Assembly (NCBI RefSeq): GCF_963082655.1
Contig: NC_081553.1
Coordinates: 125,384,578-125,448,577, forward strand
Reading direction: 5' to 3'
Source of the DNA: Stomoxys calcitrans
Lineage: Eukaryota > Arthropoda > Insecta > Diptera > Muscidae
DNA length: 64,000 bases
Shown: positions 12,701 to 24,700 of the stretch, piece by piece
Position numbering within the stretch: position 1 is the stretch's first letter
Layout of the letters: each line of letters begins with the position of its first letter
Program-made: the position numbers and the translations under genes
The notes under the pieces: generated by a model
Seen by the model: the letters and a program-made list of their open reading frames with translations, nothing else
The model's database searches: none
Told to the model about the DNA's origin: nothing

Positions 12701-15700
12701 TGGGCCTACCACCCTTTTCGACCAGGCTACGATCGTAGCTACCTTCACCATTCAAATCATCCCAGAATTCTTCTGGTTCTGCACCCTCTTCAATAACTTC
12801 AGCCTCGGCATCGGGCCAATAGTGGACAAAGCGCTCTTTAGCCACTTCCTTTTCGAATTCCGAAGCAGCCTACAGACACATAGAAACATTGAAATACACT
12901 TTAATTTAGCCTTGACCAACATAATAAGGGCGACGCTTACCAATCCAATCCAAATGTAAACCTTGTTGCCATTATTCCTAACCAAAGCAAAGACATCGGT
13001 GGAAGTCAGGGAGGAAGAATCAGCCTTGACCTCATAGGTTTGTACACTACCCTCATCGGCACCGCGTATATGGAATAACTGGGGTCCAGTGGGCATGCCA
13101 TTTATCATGGTCAACAATTTACCCTTGAACATCTTAATGAAATGTCTGGGCTCATGGTTTTGCACACAGCGTATCAAAATGCCATTCTCCTCCATAGCCA
13201 TGGACATGCCATCTTCGAAGGCTTGATGTTTGGCCTCATCACTGGCTCTAGCGCCTTCCCACACATACACCAAGGTACCAGTCTCACCATTCTTAGATTC
13301 ATATTTGTAGGGTATGAGGTAGGCGGCAAAGCCCAACAGGGGCATTCTCTCCTCAAACGCAATGCGATTACGTTTAACTTCTCCCGAACCAGTTCTGGTC
13401 ACATACTGGGTCAATTCATCCATTTCCTGTTGGCCATTGTCGGGCATGAAGCCAATAGCATGGCCACCACGCTCCTTGAGACTCTTGAGCACAGAGTCAA
13501 CATCATCTACATCGAAATCTGAGTCGTCGGTGTCATAACCCAAGGCAGAACGCACCAAACGAGTGTGGGACATACCGACATCGCGCCAGGTGGCAAAGTA
13601 TTGCTTGAAAGGAGCCGACTCAGCACCTTCGACCACACGATGGATTTGGGTCCAGGCTGGATATTTCTTGGTGCGCAAAAACTCTTGGGCCTTGGCCATG
13701 GAGTCTGTCTTCTCCTTTTGAGTGGCCCCACGACCCACCCACACATAGATACCAGAGCCAGTATCCAGGATAAAGCAGTCTTGCGATTGCAACATTTCCT
13801 GGCGCAAAGGTTTCTGGGCGATGGGATCGATTTTAAGTTTGCCAGTGCTGTCGCTAACCTTGTACAAGGTCACCGAGTTGGCATCAGCTGTCTCGAAAGC
13901 ACCATCCTCCTCGGCCGTAGATTCTTCGGGTACCTGTCCAGGGGACCCGGATCCCAAAACAGTAAAGAATTGCTGTTTGTCACCATCAGTGCTATATTCA
14001 TCTGTGTGGCAAAGATGAAAACGTCATTAAAATATTGTCGCCCTACTGTCAGCGTCAACGCTAACTCCTCCACTTAACACACGACTTACCAATAATTTGC
14101 ACTCGGGCTCGGCCATTATGATCCTGATCTCTTATCTGATTTGCGGCACTAATGGCTTTCAATTTTTCCACACGTTTAGCCTGGGCACCCACATAGACAT
14201 AAATATCATTACCAGCATCCAATATGAAGCAATCGCCCTTGTTCATCGACGACACGGACAAATTAACTTGACGCACACGTACGTTACGTTTACCCTTTAC
14301 TTGGAAGAGGCGCTTCTCGCCTTGTGCATTCGTCTCGACATGCTTGAAGCCGCTGCCAACACCACCCTGTTCATAGCGCACACCTGCATTCAATAAATCG
14401 ACAGGCAGGACAGCAGCCGTGTTCCAGGCAGGCAAACGACAGGCGGAATACACACACACACAATACGGATAATACAGAGAGGGAAACGAAGGAAAGCATC
14501 GTAGCATCGTAGCAACAAAGCAGCAGAAAAGAAAGAGGAAGTAAAATTACAGGTAAGTATGTAGTCACTGCGTATGTAGGTGGGTAAGCATAAATGTAAT
14601 GTGTGTAATGGTAATTTGTAAAATGGCAGCATATTAAAGAAACATTTAACCGAATGAGAGTAATAACTTAATTAGATTGAAACTGAAAACTGCTCGACTC
14701 CAGCCTTGTGGTTAACTACGATTTTTTTCAAATGGATCTTTCGTCTAGGCGAAACAAGCAGAAGTTTTTTTTTTTTAATTTGTAATGGCAAAGGTGGCAG
14801 AGCAACTGACAGTTCGCCTAGGCAGGATCAGTGGTAAATGTGATGGCAAATAACGTTATTGGCCATAACATTTAACATGTTTTTAACAAAATGTTACTGA
14901 GGGAAGTTTTTCCGATGCAAAACGGGTAGGGGGAGGGGCACAATTTTATGCTGTTAGCTTTGACGCGGTAGTAAAGCGAAGTTAAAAGTAAAACCTTAAA
15001 TGGTAATGGCCTGTGAAAATTGTATGTTGAAGTTAAGTTCTATGTAGAATTTTTACTCCATCAATGTAAGTGTTGAATTTCACTTCGTTTATTGTGTATA
15101 TGTAGCACAGACAGAAGTTGCTGAATGTTAGGTCGGGGTGTAGTGGGTTAAAACCCAAAAAGGCCAGGCCAGTTTGTGACATCTAATGGCCCCGCTTTTA
15201 GAATTAAATGAAAAAAGTTCTGTCCGATACTCTGAGTGGCTGCCTTGCCTAGGTAAACGAATCTAGCACTTTACAAACGATGGGCAGTGGCTTATTATTT
15301 ATTTATTATTATTATTATTTATTATTTATTATTATTATTTATTTATTTATTTTTGATATACCCACCACCATAGGATGGAAATATTGATCTGTGACCACAG
15401 AAAGGGATATATATTCTGGATCGTCTCGACATTCTGATTCGATCTAGCCATGTACGTCCATCTGTCGAAATCACGATAGCGGTCGACTACCCGCTTTAAA
15501 TTTGGTACAGATACTTAATATTGATGTTGGTCATTGGGGATTGCAAATGTACCATATCGGTTCAGATTTAGATATAGCTCCCATATAAACCGATCTCCCG
15601 ATTTGACTTCCACAAATTAAAATCATCTCTTCCAACAACATTTCTAAAACAATATCTAAAATAATCAAAACAACCATAGCAGGTAAAAAGGCGTTAAGTT

Positions 15701-18700
15701 CGGCCGGGCCGAACTTTGGATACCCACCACCTCAGGTATATATGTAAACCGCCCCATAGCAGCTATATCGAAAATTTGTTCCGATTTGGACCATATACTA
15801 ATAAGTACAAGTCATTGTTCAATTGTGTATAACAAAATATTGGTCCTTTTAGTAGCTATATCTAAAAATAAGCCGATATGAACCACGTATGTCGAAAAGC
15901 CTAACATAAGTCACTGTGTCAAATTTCAGTGAATTATAAATGGGCCTTTTATGGTGCCAAGACTATAAATCGAGATATCGGTCTATATGGCAACTTTATC
16001 CAAATCTGGACCGATTTGGGCCTAGTTGCAGAAAAATGTCGAAGAGCCTAACACAACTCACTGTCCCAAATTTCGTCGCAATCGGACAAAAAATGCGCCT
16101 TTTATGGCCTCAAGACCTTAAACCGAAAAATCGGTCTATATGGCAGCTATATCCAAATCTGGACCGATCTGTGCCAAAATGAAGGAGCATGTCAAAGGGC
16201 CTAACACAACTCACTGTCCTAAATTTCAGCGACATCGGACAATAAATGCGCTTTTTATGAGCCCTTAAATTGAGGGCTATATGCAAATCTTGATCGATCT
16301 AGACCATATTGCAGAACTATGGCAAGGGGCTTAACTTAACTCACTGTCCCAAATTACGACGACATCGGACAATAAATGCGCTTTTCATGGGTCCTAAACC
16401 TTAAATCGAGGGATAGGTCTATATGGCAGCTATATCCAAATCTGAACCGATCTAGGCCAAATCTTTGTCGAAGGGCCTAACACAACTCACTGTCCTAAAT
16501 TTCAGCAAAATCAGATAATAAATGTGGCTTTTATGGGCCTAAGATGCTAAATCGGCGGATCGGTCTATATGGGGCCTTTATCCAGATAAAGTTAGATATA
16601 ACCCATCTTCGAACTTAACCTGCTTAAGGACAAAAAAAAAGAATCTGTGCAAAGTTTCAGCTCAATATCTCAATTTTTAAAGACTGTAGCGTGATTTCAA
16701 CAGACAGACGGACTCTGCAACGGCTAAAGCTATTTGCCCGTGTCATACATCAAATTAAAGGCCATTCTCTTTTTGACATTTTATGTTCAATGAGGAAGAA
16801 CATAAGTAGTACTGAATTCGAGATAATAAAGCCAATGTCCCTTAAAAACGTTGCACGTAACCCTTGTCCTGATTGTCAGTCTGTCGTTTTTAGTAATTAA
16901 GGTAGAGATAGCATTTATTATTCAATCATCACGAAAATTTACATATATCACTTTCAAAGCCCACTTTCTAAGCTATAAGAAAGAAAAATTCTACTAATTA
17001 TACCACAGCACCAGACTACACTTTCTATGGAAATTTCAACTAAATCAGCTCAGCTGATTTTTATACCCTACACCACTTCTTGAGGCCACCTTAGCACAGA
17101 AGGTAGCATGTCCGCCTATGATGCTCAACGCCTGTTTGCTCCTATTCCTTAGTGGAATGTTCATAGGTAAAATTTGAATTTTGAAGGTATACCGATCGAA
17201 TTAATAGGTATACCGCTCGTAATCACTTTCTGATTTGATTTAGCTGTGTCCGTCCGTCTGGCTGTTTGTCGGTTTGTCTGCCCATATTAATACTGTAATA
17301 ATATCATCATCACGAAATAGGACATTCGGAAGTCTCTTAGCTCACATATGTATATAAATCGCCCGACTTTCAACTCTAAAGTCTTTGCAGTCACATTTGA
17401 GAAGAATCCCTTGATATCTTCTCCCAACTTTGCACTTCACTTTCTTCTTCCACAAAACGTGTGAATTTTGATCGAAATCGGTTAAGATTTCGATATAGCT
17501 CTAACATATATATTCGTCCGATTTAAACTAATATTGCGATTATTTGGCCATTTGTTAGCCGATCCACATGAAATTTCGCACAAAAAAAAATCCCTTATGT
17601 CTTCCGGCATTGCTGTTGAATTTCATAGAAATCGGTTCAGATTCAAATATAGCTCCCATATACGGGTATATATTTGTATCATCCGATTTCAGAATTTAAG
17701 CCTTTGTCAGCATATTTCTTACCAGATTTTCCTGAATTTTGCACAATGCCTTTTTCTATGGTTTTAACTATGTGTACCGATTTTGGTAAAAATCTTCTAA
17801 GATTTAGATATAGCTCCCATAAATATTTTCGTCCGATTTTGACTAACATTGCAATAATTTGATCATTTGTTAACCGATCCTCACAAAATTTCTCACTAAA
17901 GTTTCAGTTACGATCAATGGATCAGATTAAGAAGCATCTCCCGTTTAAACGTATCTCCTGCATTCCCAATATGGTGTAGAGTATCAAAAGGGAGGATTCG
18001 CCCGACCCATATTAATACTGTAATAATATCATCATCACGAAATAGGACATTCGGAAGTCTCTTAGCTCACATATGTATATAAATCGCCCGACTTTCACTT
18101 CTAAAGTCTTTGCAGTCACATTTGAGAAGAATCCCTTGATATCTTCTCCCAACTTTGCACTTCACTTTCTTCTTCCACAAAACGTGTGAATTTTGATCGA
18201 AATCGGTTAAGATTTCGATATAGCTCTAACATATATATTCGTCCGATTTAAACTAATATTGCGATTATTTGGCCATTTGTTAGCCGATCCACATGAAATT
18301 TCGCACAAAAAAAAATCCCTTATGTCTTCCGGCATTGCTGTTGAATTTCATAGAAATCGGTTCAGATTCAAATATAGCTCCCATATACGAGTATATATTT
18401 GCATCATCCGATTTCAGAATTTAAGCCTTTGTCAGCATATTTCTTACCAGATTTTCCTGAATTTTGCACAATGCCTTTTTCTATGGTTTTAACTATGTGT
18501 ACCGATTTTGGTAAAAATCTTCTAAGATTTAGATATAGCTCCCATACATATTTTCGTCCGATTTTGACTAACATTGTAATAATTTGATCATTTGTTAACC
18601 GATCCTCACAAAATTTCTCACTAAAGTTTCAGTTACGATCAATGGATCAGATTAAGAAGCATCTCCCGTTTAAACGTATCTCCTGCATTCCCAATATGGT

Positions 18701-21700
18701 GTAGAGTATCAAAAGGGAGGATTCGCCCGACTTTAGCCCGCCTTTACATGTTTTAAATAAGCAAGAACACATAACTCAAACCTTTCAATACCAACAAAAA
18801 TACTGCACCTTCTTTCGTGGCCTGAGAAATTCAAACCCTTTCGGAGTTTTTATACCCTCCACCATAGGATGGGGGTATACTTATTTCGTCATTCTGTTTG
18901 TAACTCCGCGAAATATTCCTCTGAGACCCCATAAAGTGTATATATTCTTGATCGTCATTTTAAGTCAATCTAGCCATGTCCGTCCGTCTGTCTATCGAAA
19001 GCACGCTAAATTTCGAAGGAGTAAAGCTAGCCGCTTGAAATTTTGCACAAATACATCTTGTTAGTGTAGGTTAGTTGGGATTGTAAATGGGCTGTATTGA
19101 TCCATGTTTTTATATAGCTGCCATATAAACCGATCTTGGATCTTGACTTCTTGATAATTGCGCACTCTAGCAATTATTATCCGATTGGAATGAAATTTTG
19201 CATGACGTGTTTTGTAATGATTTTCAACAACTGTACTAAGTATGGTTCAAATCGGTCCATAACCTGATATAGGTGTCATATAAACCTATCTGGGGTCTAG
19301 ACTTCTTCAGCCTCTACAGGGCACAATTCTTACCCGATTTGGCTGAAATTTTGGCTGAGGTGTTTTGCTATGACTTTCAACAACTGTACTAAGTATGGTT
19401 CAAATCGGTCCATAACCTGATATAGCTGCCATGTAAACCGATCTTGAACCACTAGAACGCGCAATTCTTATCCGATTTGGTTGAAGTTTTGCATGACATT
19501 CTTTGTTATGACTTTCAACAACTGTGATAAGTATGGTTCAAATCGGTTCATAACCTGATATAGCTGTCATATAAACCAATCTGGGATCTTGATTTCTTGA
19601 GCCTCTAAAGGTCGCAATTATTATCCGATTTGGCTGAAATTTTGTACAACGACTTCCCTCATGACCTTCAACATACGTACCAATTATGGTCTGAATCAGT
19701 CTATAGTCTGATATAGGACCCATATAAACCAATCTCCCTATTTTACTTCTTGAGCCCCAAAAGGGAGCAATTTTTATTCGAATTGGCTGAAATTTTACAC
19801 GACTTCTACTTCGGCCTCCAACAATCAGTTCAATTATAGTCCGAATCGGACAATAACTTAAGCCCCAAAAGGGAGCAATTTTTATTCGAATTGGCAAAAA
19901 TTTTACACAATGACTTTTACTACGATCTCCAACATTCAGTTCAATTATAGTCCGAATCGGACATTAACTTGATATTATAGATCCGATATCATAGCAATTC
20001 TTTCCTTTTATCATATGTTTGCCTAAAAAGATATGCCGGGAAAAGAACTCGACAAATGCGATCCATGGTGGAGGGTATATGAGATTCGGCCCGGCCGCTT
20101 TTACTTGTTTCTAATGACCATTTCCCTAACTAACGAGTAAGTTTGCAGATTTTAACAAAAGCAAAGCTGTCTGCTGATTTAGAACTAAAATTTGATAAGA
20201 TGCATGTATATTATAAATTTTAACATATTAATAAAATTTTTAGACTACAGACAACTTTTATCATTTGAAAATAACATTAAATGTTTGCTGTTTTAGCAAA
20301 ACAATTTATATTTTTACTATGGAAAAAGCTAAATCCGAAAAAAATGTGCGCAGTTTTAAAACCAAACCAAACATTTTCGCTTTCGCAAACAAAGAAGTTT
20401 TATAGTGAAATACTCACTGACAACCACATAGTCTGCAGGACCCAATCTGATTCCATATATTTTTATAAGTCCATTATCTACCACTGTCAAAAAAAATGTT
20501 AAAAAATCTCTTCCCTTATTCCCCTTTTGCCTTTTTCAACTTTCTTTTACACCATTGTCTTGCATTAAGTTTTAAAGCTAATTCCGCATAATCCATATGT
20601 TCAAGGGAGGACCATGAATATGCCATAGAAGAAAAACCATGCTGCAATGATTCTCTAAGTAGCCTTTTCCCAACGAAATCCCTTCAAACTTTCTTTAATA
20701 AGCCATTAGAACAAAACTTTAAGAAGATGGACCGACCATTAACCACAAAAACACTCCGCCAAAGTTCGGCAACATTGTTCATTGGCCATGGGCAGGTAGC
20801 CTTTTCGACAGCAAAACTATCCAAAAAGTAAACACACTTTCTTCATACATAGTAGAGTGGAAATTACTTCAAAAGCAGCCAAAAAGTCAAAACGTTTTTC
20901 TTTTTTTAAATTTTTGCCACGATGTGCAATATTAACACTACAGCCAGGATTCGACAACAACGGCAACAACCAAAACATTCAGCCATTGTTAGCTTCCATC
21001 ACCGCAACTACCGAAGATATAGGACCACAGGTGCATGCAATCCCAGCAGGAGTCAATGGGCACAGAAATATGGCGGCGTAAAGCGTTCAGCTAAGAAATT
21101 CCTTTAACACACTTGAGTTGCTGCTGGAAAAGGAATATCTTCACCATACAAAATTCTTTGGGTAATTCATTGCTCGATGAGCAGGGAATGTGAAAGCCGT
21201 GAAAAAAGGCAGAGCAAAAAAAAAACATGTGATATTTATAGCCAAGCACAACTTACCGTTTTTAAAATAGCTCAAAAACAATTGCGATTCATGATCCTGA
21301 ACTTCACGATGTTGCACTGGTCCACCATTAAGTAGGTCATCAAGTTGCACGGTCAAAATGGCGGCAGCACCAGCCTCATCCACGGATGTTTCAGAGCCCA
21401 ACCAAAAGTGCACATCCCAAGAGAGTTGTTTGTCTTTGTTTTGGACAGTCTGCAAAATGTAAAAAAAAAACAAATAATATTAAAAAATTTTAAAACTAAA
21501 ACCAGTAGGGAAAGGCAAAATTGGGGTGGTGCCGACTGTATAATACACTACACCTACCCTAAAGGTACAAAGTGGGAGCTATTTAAAATTCAAAATATTT
21601 GAAAAAATCGCTACGTCAATATAAACTCTCTAAATTATGAATATACTACTAGCATATGCCCAGTCGCTTCCCAGCCCCCGATGGTACACCCAATACCAAG

Positions 21701-24700
21701 GTGTAACTGTATTGCAATTTTAATAGCTTTAGCCTTATCTATAAAGAAATAACATTTTGAATGTTTTAGTGCCTAACCGTACGAATTGAAAAAATTATCT
21801 AGGCGGCCAATAAATACTGTCAAGGTGCAACTGTATCGCAGTTTTAAGATTTTTAGCTTAATACGAAAATAATGTACCATTTTTTACGTTTTAGTTCCTA
21901 AATGTACAAATTTTAAAACAATCTTCTTGTTATCCGTTGCATACTGCCAAGATGTACCTGCATCCCTAATTTCATAGATGTAGCTCAGTCTGCAAAAAGT
22001 ACTACTTTATAGTACCTGAATGAACAAATATTCGCTCGGTACATAATGCCTAGATATAACTGTATTCCAAATTTCAGAGCTGTGGCTCAATCCGTAAAGA
22101 AGGGACCATATTGTACGTTTTAGTACCAAAATGGGCGAATATTAACAAAATCTTCTATTCGTCCGATACATACTGCAAGGATGTGCCTGTGTCCCAAATT
22201 TCAGATCTGTACCTCAATCTATAAAGAAAGTACTAAATAGTACCAATTACAGTACTTATTATTCCACTTCTGGTACTATTTCAACATTTCATATTTGATA
22301 CAACTTATCGTATATTTTGGGCACGGTAGCCGAGTTGGTAGCGTGCTTGGATTACCAGTGCCAAGGTCGTGGGTTCGATTCCCGCCAGAAGCCTTGGTCT
22401 GTCGCTACTGTGGTATCACAATGGACTTAAAATTGTTTAAGTGAGTCTGTAAAGGACTGCCACTCTTACCTTACCTAACCTATCGTATATTTGTCAAGAC
22501 ATCGATCATTTTTAGCAGTTTTTTTAATTTTATCCTTCCCCGTTCACAGTAAAAGTAAATAAGCTATTTAGTTATTCGTTATTATTTAAACTTACTCAGT
22601 CAGCCAACTTATATTTCTTAGTAGAATCTACATATTAAATTTCAGAGGTCTAGTTCAAGCAGCAAAGAAAGTATGACATGGTACCAAATAAGGTACTAAA
22701 CGTACAATTCTTCCGTTTCCACTACTATTTTACATATTTTCTCTATCCACCCCCTTAATTTCGCAACAACAATCATTTAAGCCAAATTTCGAAGTTCTAA
22801 CTCTACCCGTTCGCCCTATGCTAAGTTCACCTTTCTCGTACCTTTTTTGGGTAAAAAGTGACCATTTTGTACTTTTGAGTACCTAAACGTACGGTCAGGC
22901 GTAATGGTTTAAACATATGTCTTTAACAAGTAAAAATGCGTAAAGTTCGGTCGGGCCGAACATTGGATACCCACCACCTCGGGTATATATGTAAACCACC
23001 TTTTGTTAAAATCCGGAGAAAAATGCATACCTTATGTCGCATAGCAGCTATATCGAAATATGTTCCGATTTGGACCAAATACTTATTACAAGTACAAGTA
23101 ATTGCTCAATTGTGAATAAAAAATATTGGTCTTTTAAGTAGCTTTATCTAAAAATAAACCGATCTGAACCATATACCACACGGATGTCGAAAAGCCTAAC
23201 ATAAGTCACTGTGTCAAATTTCAGTCAAATCGGATTATAAATGCGCCTTTTATGGGGCCAAGACAAAAAGAGATATCGGTCTATATGGCAGCTGTATGCA
23301 AATCTGGACCGATTTGGCCCAAGTTTCAGAAAAATTTCGAAGAGCCCAACACAACTCACTGTCCCAAATTTCGACAAAATCGGACGCCTTTCATGGCCTC
23401 AAAACTTTAAATCGATAGATCGATCTATATGGCAGATATATCCAAATCTGGACCGATCTGATCCAATTTGAAAAGAAATGTCGAAGGGCCTAACACAACA
23501 CACTGTCCCAAATTTCGACGACATCGGAAAATAAATGCGCCTTTTATGGGCCCAAAACCTTAAATAGAGAGATCGGTCTATATGAGAGCTATTGTATATT
23601 CAAATCTAGACCGATATGGGCCAAATTGAAGAAGCATATCGAAGGGCCTAACACAACTCACTGTCCCGAATTTCAGCAAAATGGGATAATAAATGTGGGT
23701 TTTATGGGCCTAAGACCCTAAATCGGCGGATCGGTCTATATGGGAGCTATATCAAGATATAGTCCGATATAGCCCATCTTCAAACTTAACCTGCTTATAG
23801 ACAAAAAAAGAATCTGTGCAAAATTTCAGCTCAATATCTCTATGTTTGAAGACTGTAGCGTGATTTCTACAGTCAGACGGACGGACATGGCTAAATCGTC
23901 TTATATTTTTATGCTGATCAAGAATATATAAACTTTATAGGGTCGGAAATGGATATTTCGATGTGTTGCAAACGGAATGACAAAATGAATATACCCCCAT
24001 CCTTCGGGTATATAGAAGAAATTTTAGGAATCATGATAAAGAGCCTTTAAAAATGTTTATGGAAAACTTAAATTTTGGTTTTAAAAAATAATCTCGAGGT
24101 AAGATTGTCTTTAAAGAGTTTTTCGCTGAAAATTAGTCCTTAAAAATTTATTAAAATGTAGTCTTTAGAAAAATTTTATGAATTTTTTTAATTAAAAATT
24201 TTGTCTTTAGAATAGATTGTAAAGAATTTTTGTCTTTTGTCGGGTTCGGGCCCGAGGGCCCCCCCTGACTACGTCCCTGATTGGAGCTATATCTAAATCT
24301 GAACTGATTTCGAACAAACCTCTTAGATATTGTGGAAGTCGTCGAGGAAAGCGTTGTACAAAATTCTGGGAAGATTGGTCAATGAATGCGCTTGCAATGG
24401 TTTCTATAAAATTCACCAAAAATGTCGAGGGTCACAAAAAGTCTTTCCTGCCAGAGGGAATTGCTTAACAAATGAGCACTTTAATGCAAAGTTTCTCAAA
24501 ATCGGATGAACATATATATGGGAGCTATATCCAAATCGGAATCAATATTTTCAATTTCAACAAGATTCGTCTCTACGTCTCTACAAGGGTATGTGCAAAA
24601 TTTGAAAATGATCGAATGAAAATTGGGACCAATTATTTGTACATAAATTAAGATCGACAGACGGTCATAGCTAAATCGAATCGGTAAGTTATTCTGAGTC

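Larger units (their letters stand above)
17061..18735 (+). repeat. Family C element with internal duplication
   Basis: Starts TTTTTATACCCTACACCAC, is interrupted by a SINE remnant, continues with a GTCCGTCCGTCTGGCTG tract, and ends ATGGTGTAGAGTATC near 18700, the inverse of the 5' box. Internal units carry ATATAGCTCCCATA and ATCGGTTCAGATTC blocks. The body is present twice in tandem. Confidence 0.75.

Noticed and set aside
12285..14077. Plus-strand ORFs of 224, 126 and 170 codons
   Set aside because: They lie antisense to gelsolin exons with matching codon phase effects and show no domain of their own.
22320..22395. A tRNA gene on the plus strand
   Set aside because: A- and B-box sequences are present but the acceptor stem does not pair. 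A SINE body and a 12-bp target duplication follow, so it is a SINE head.
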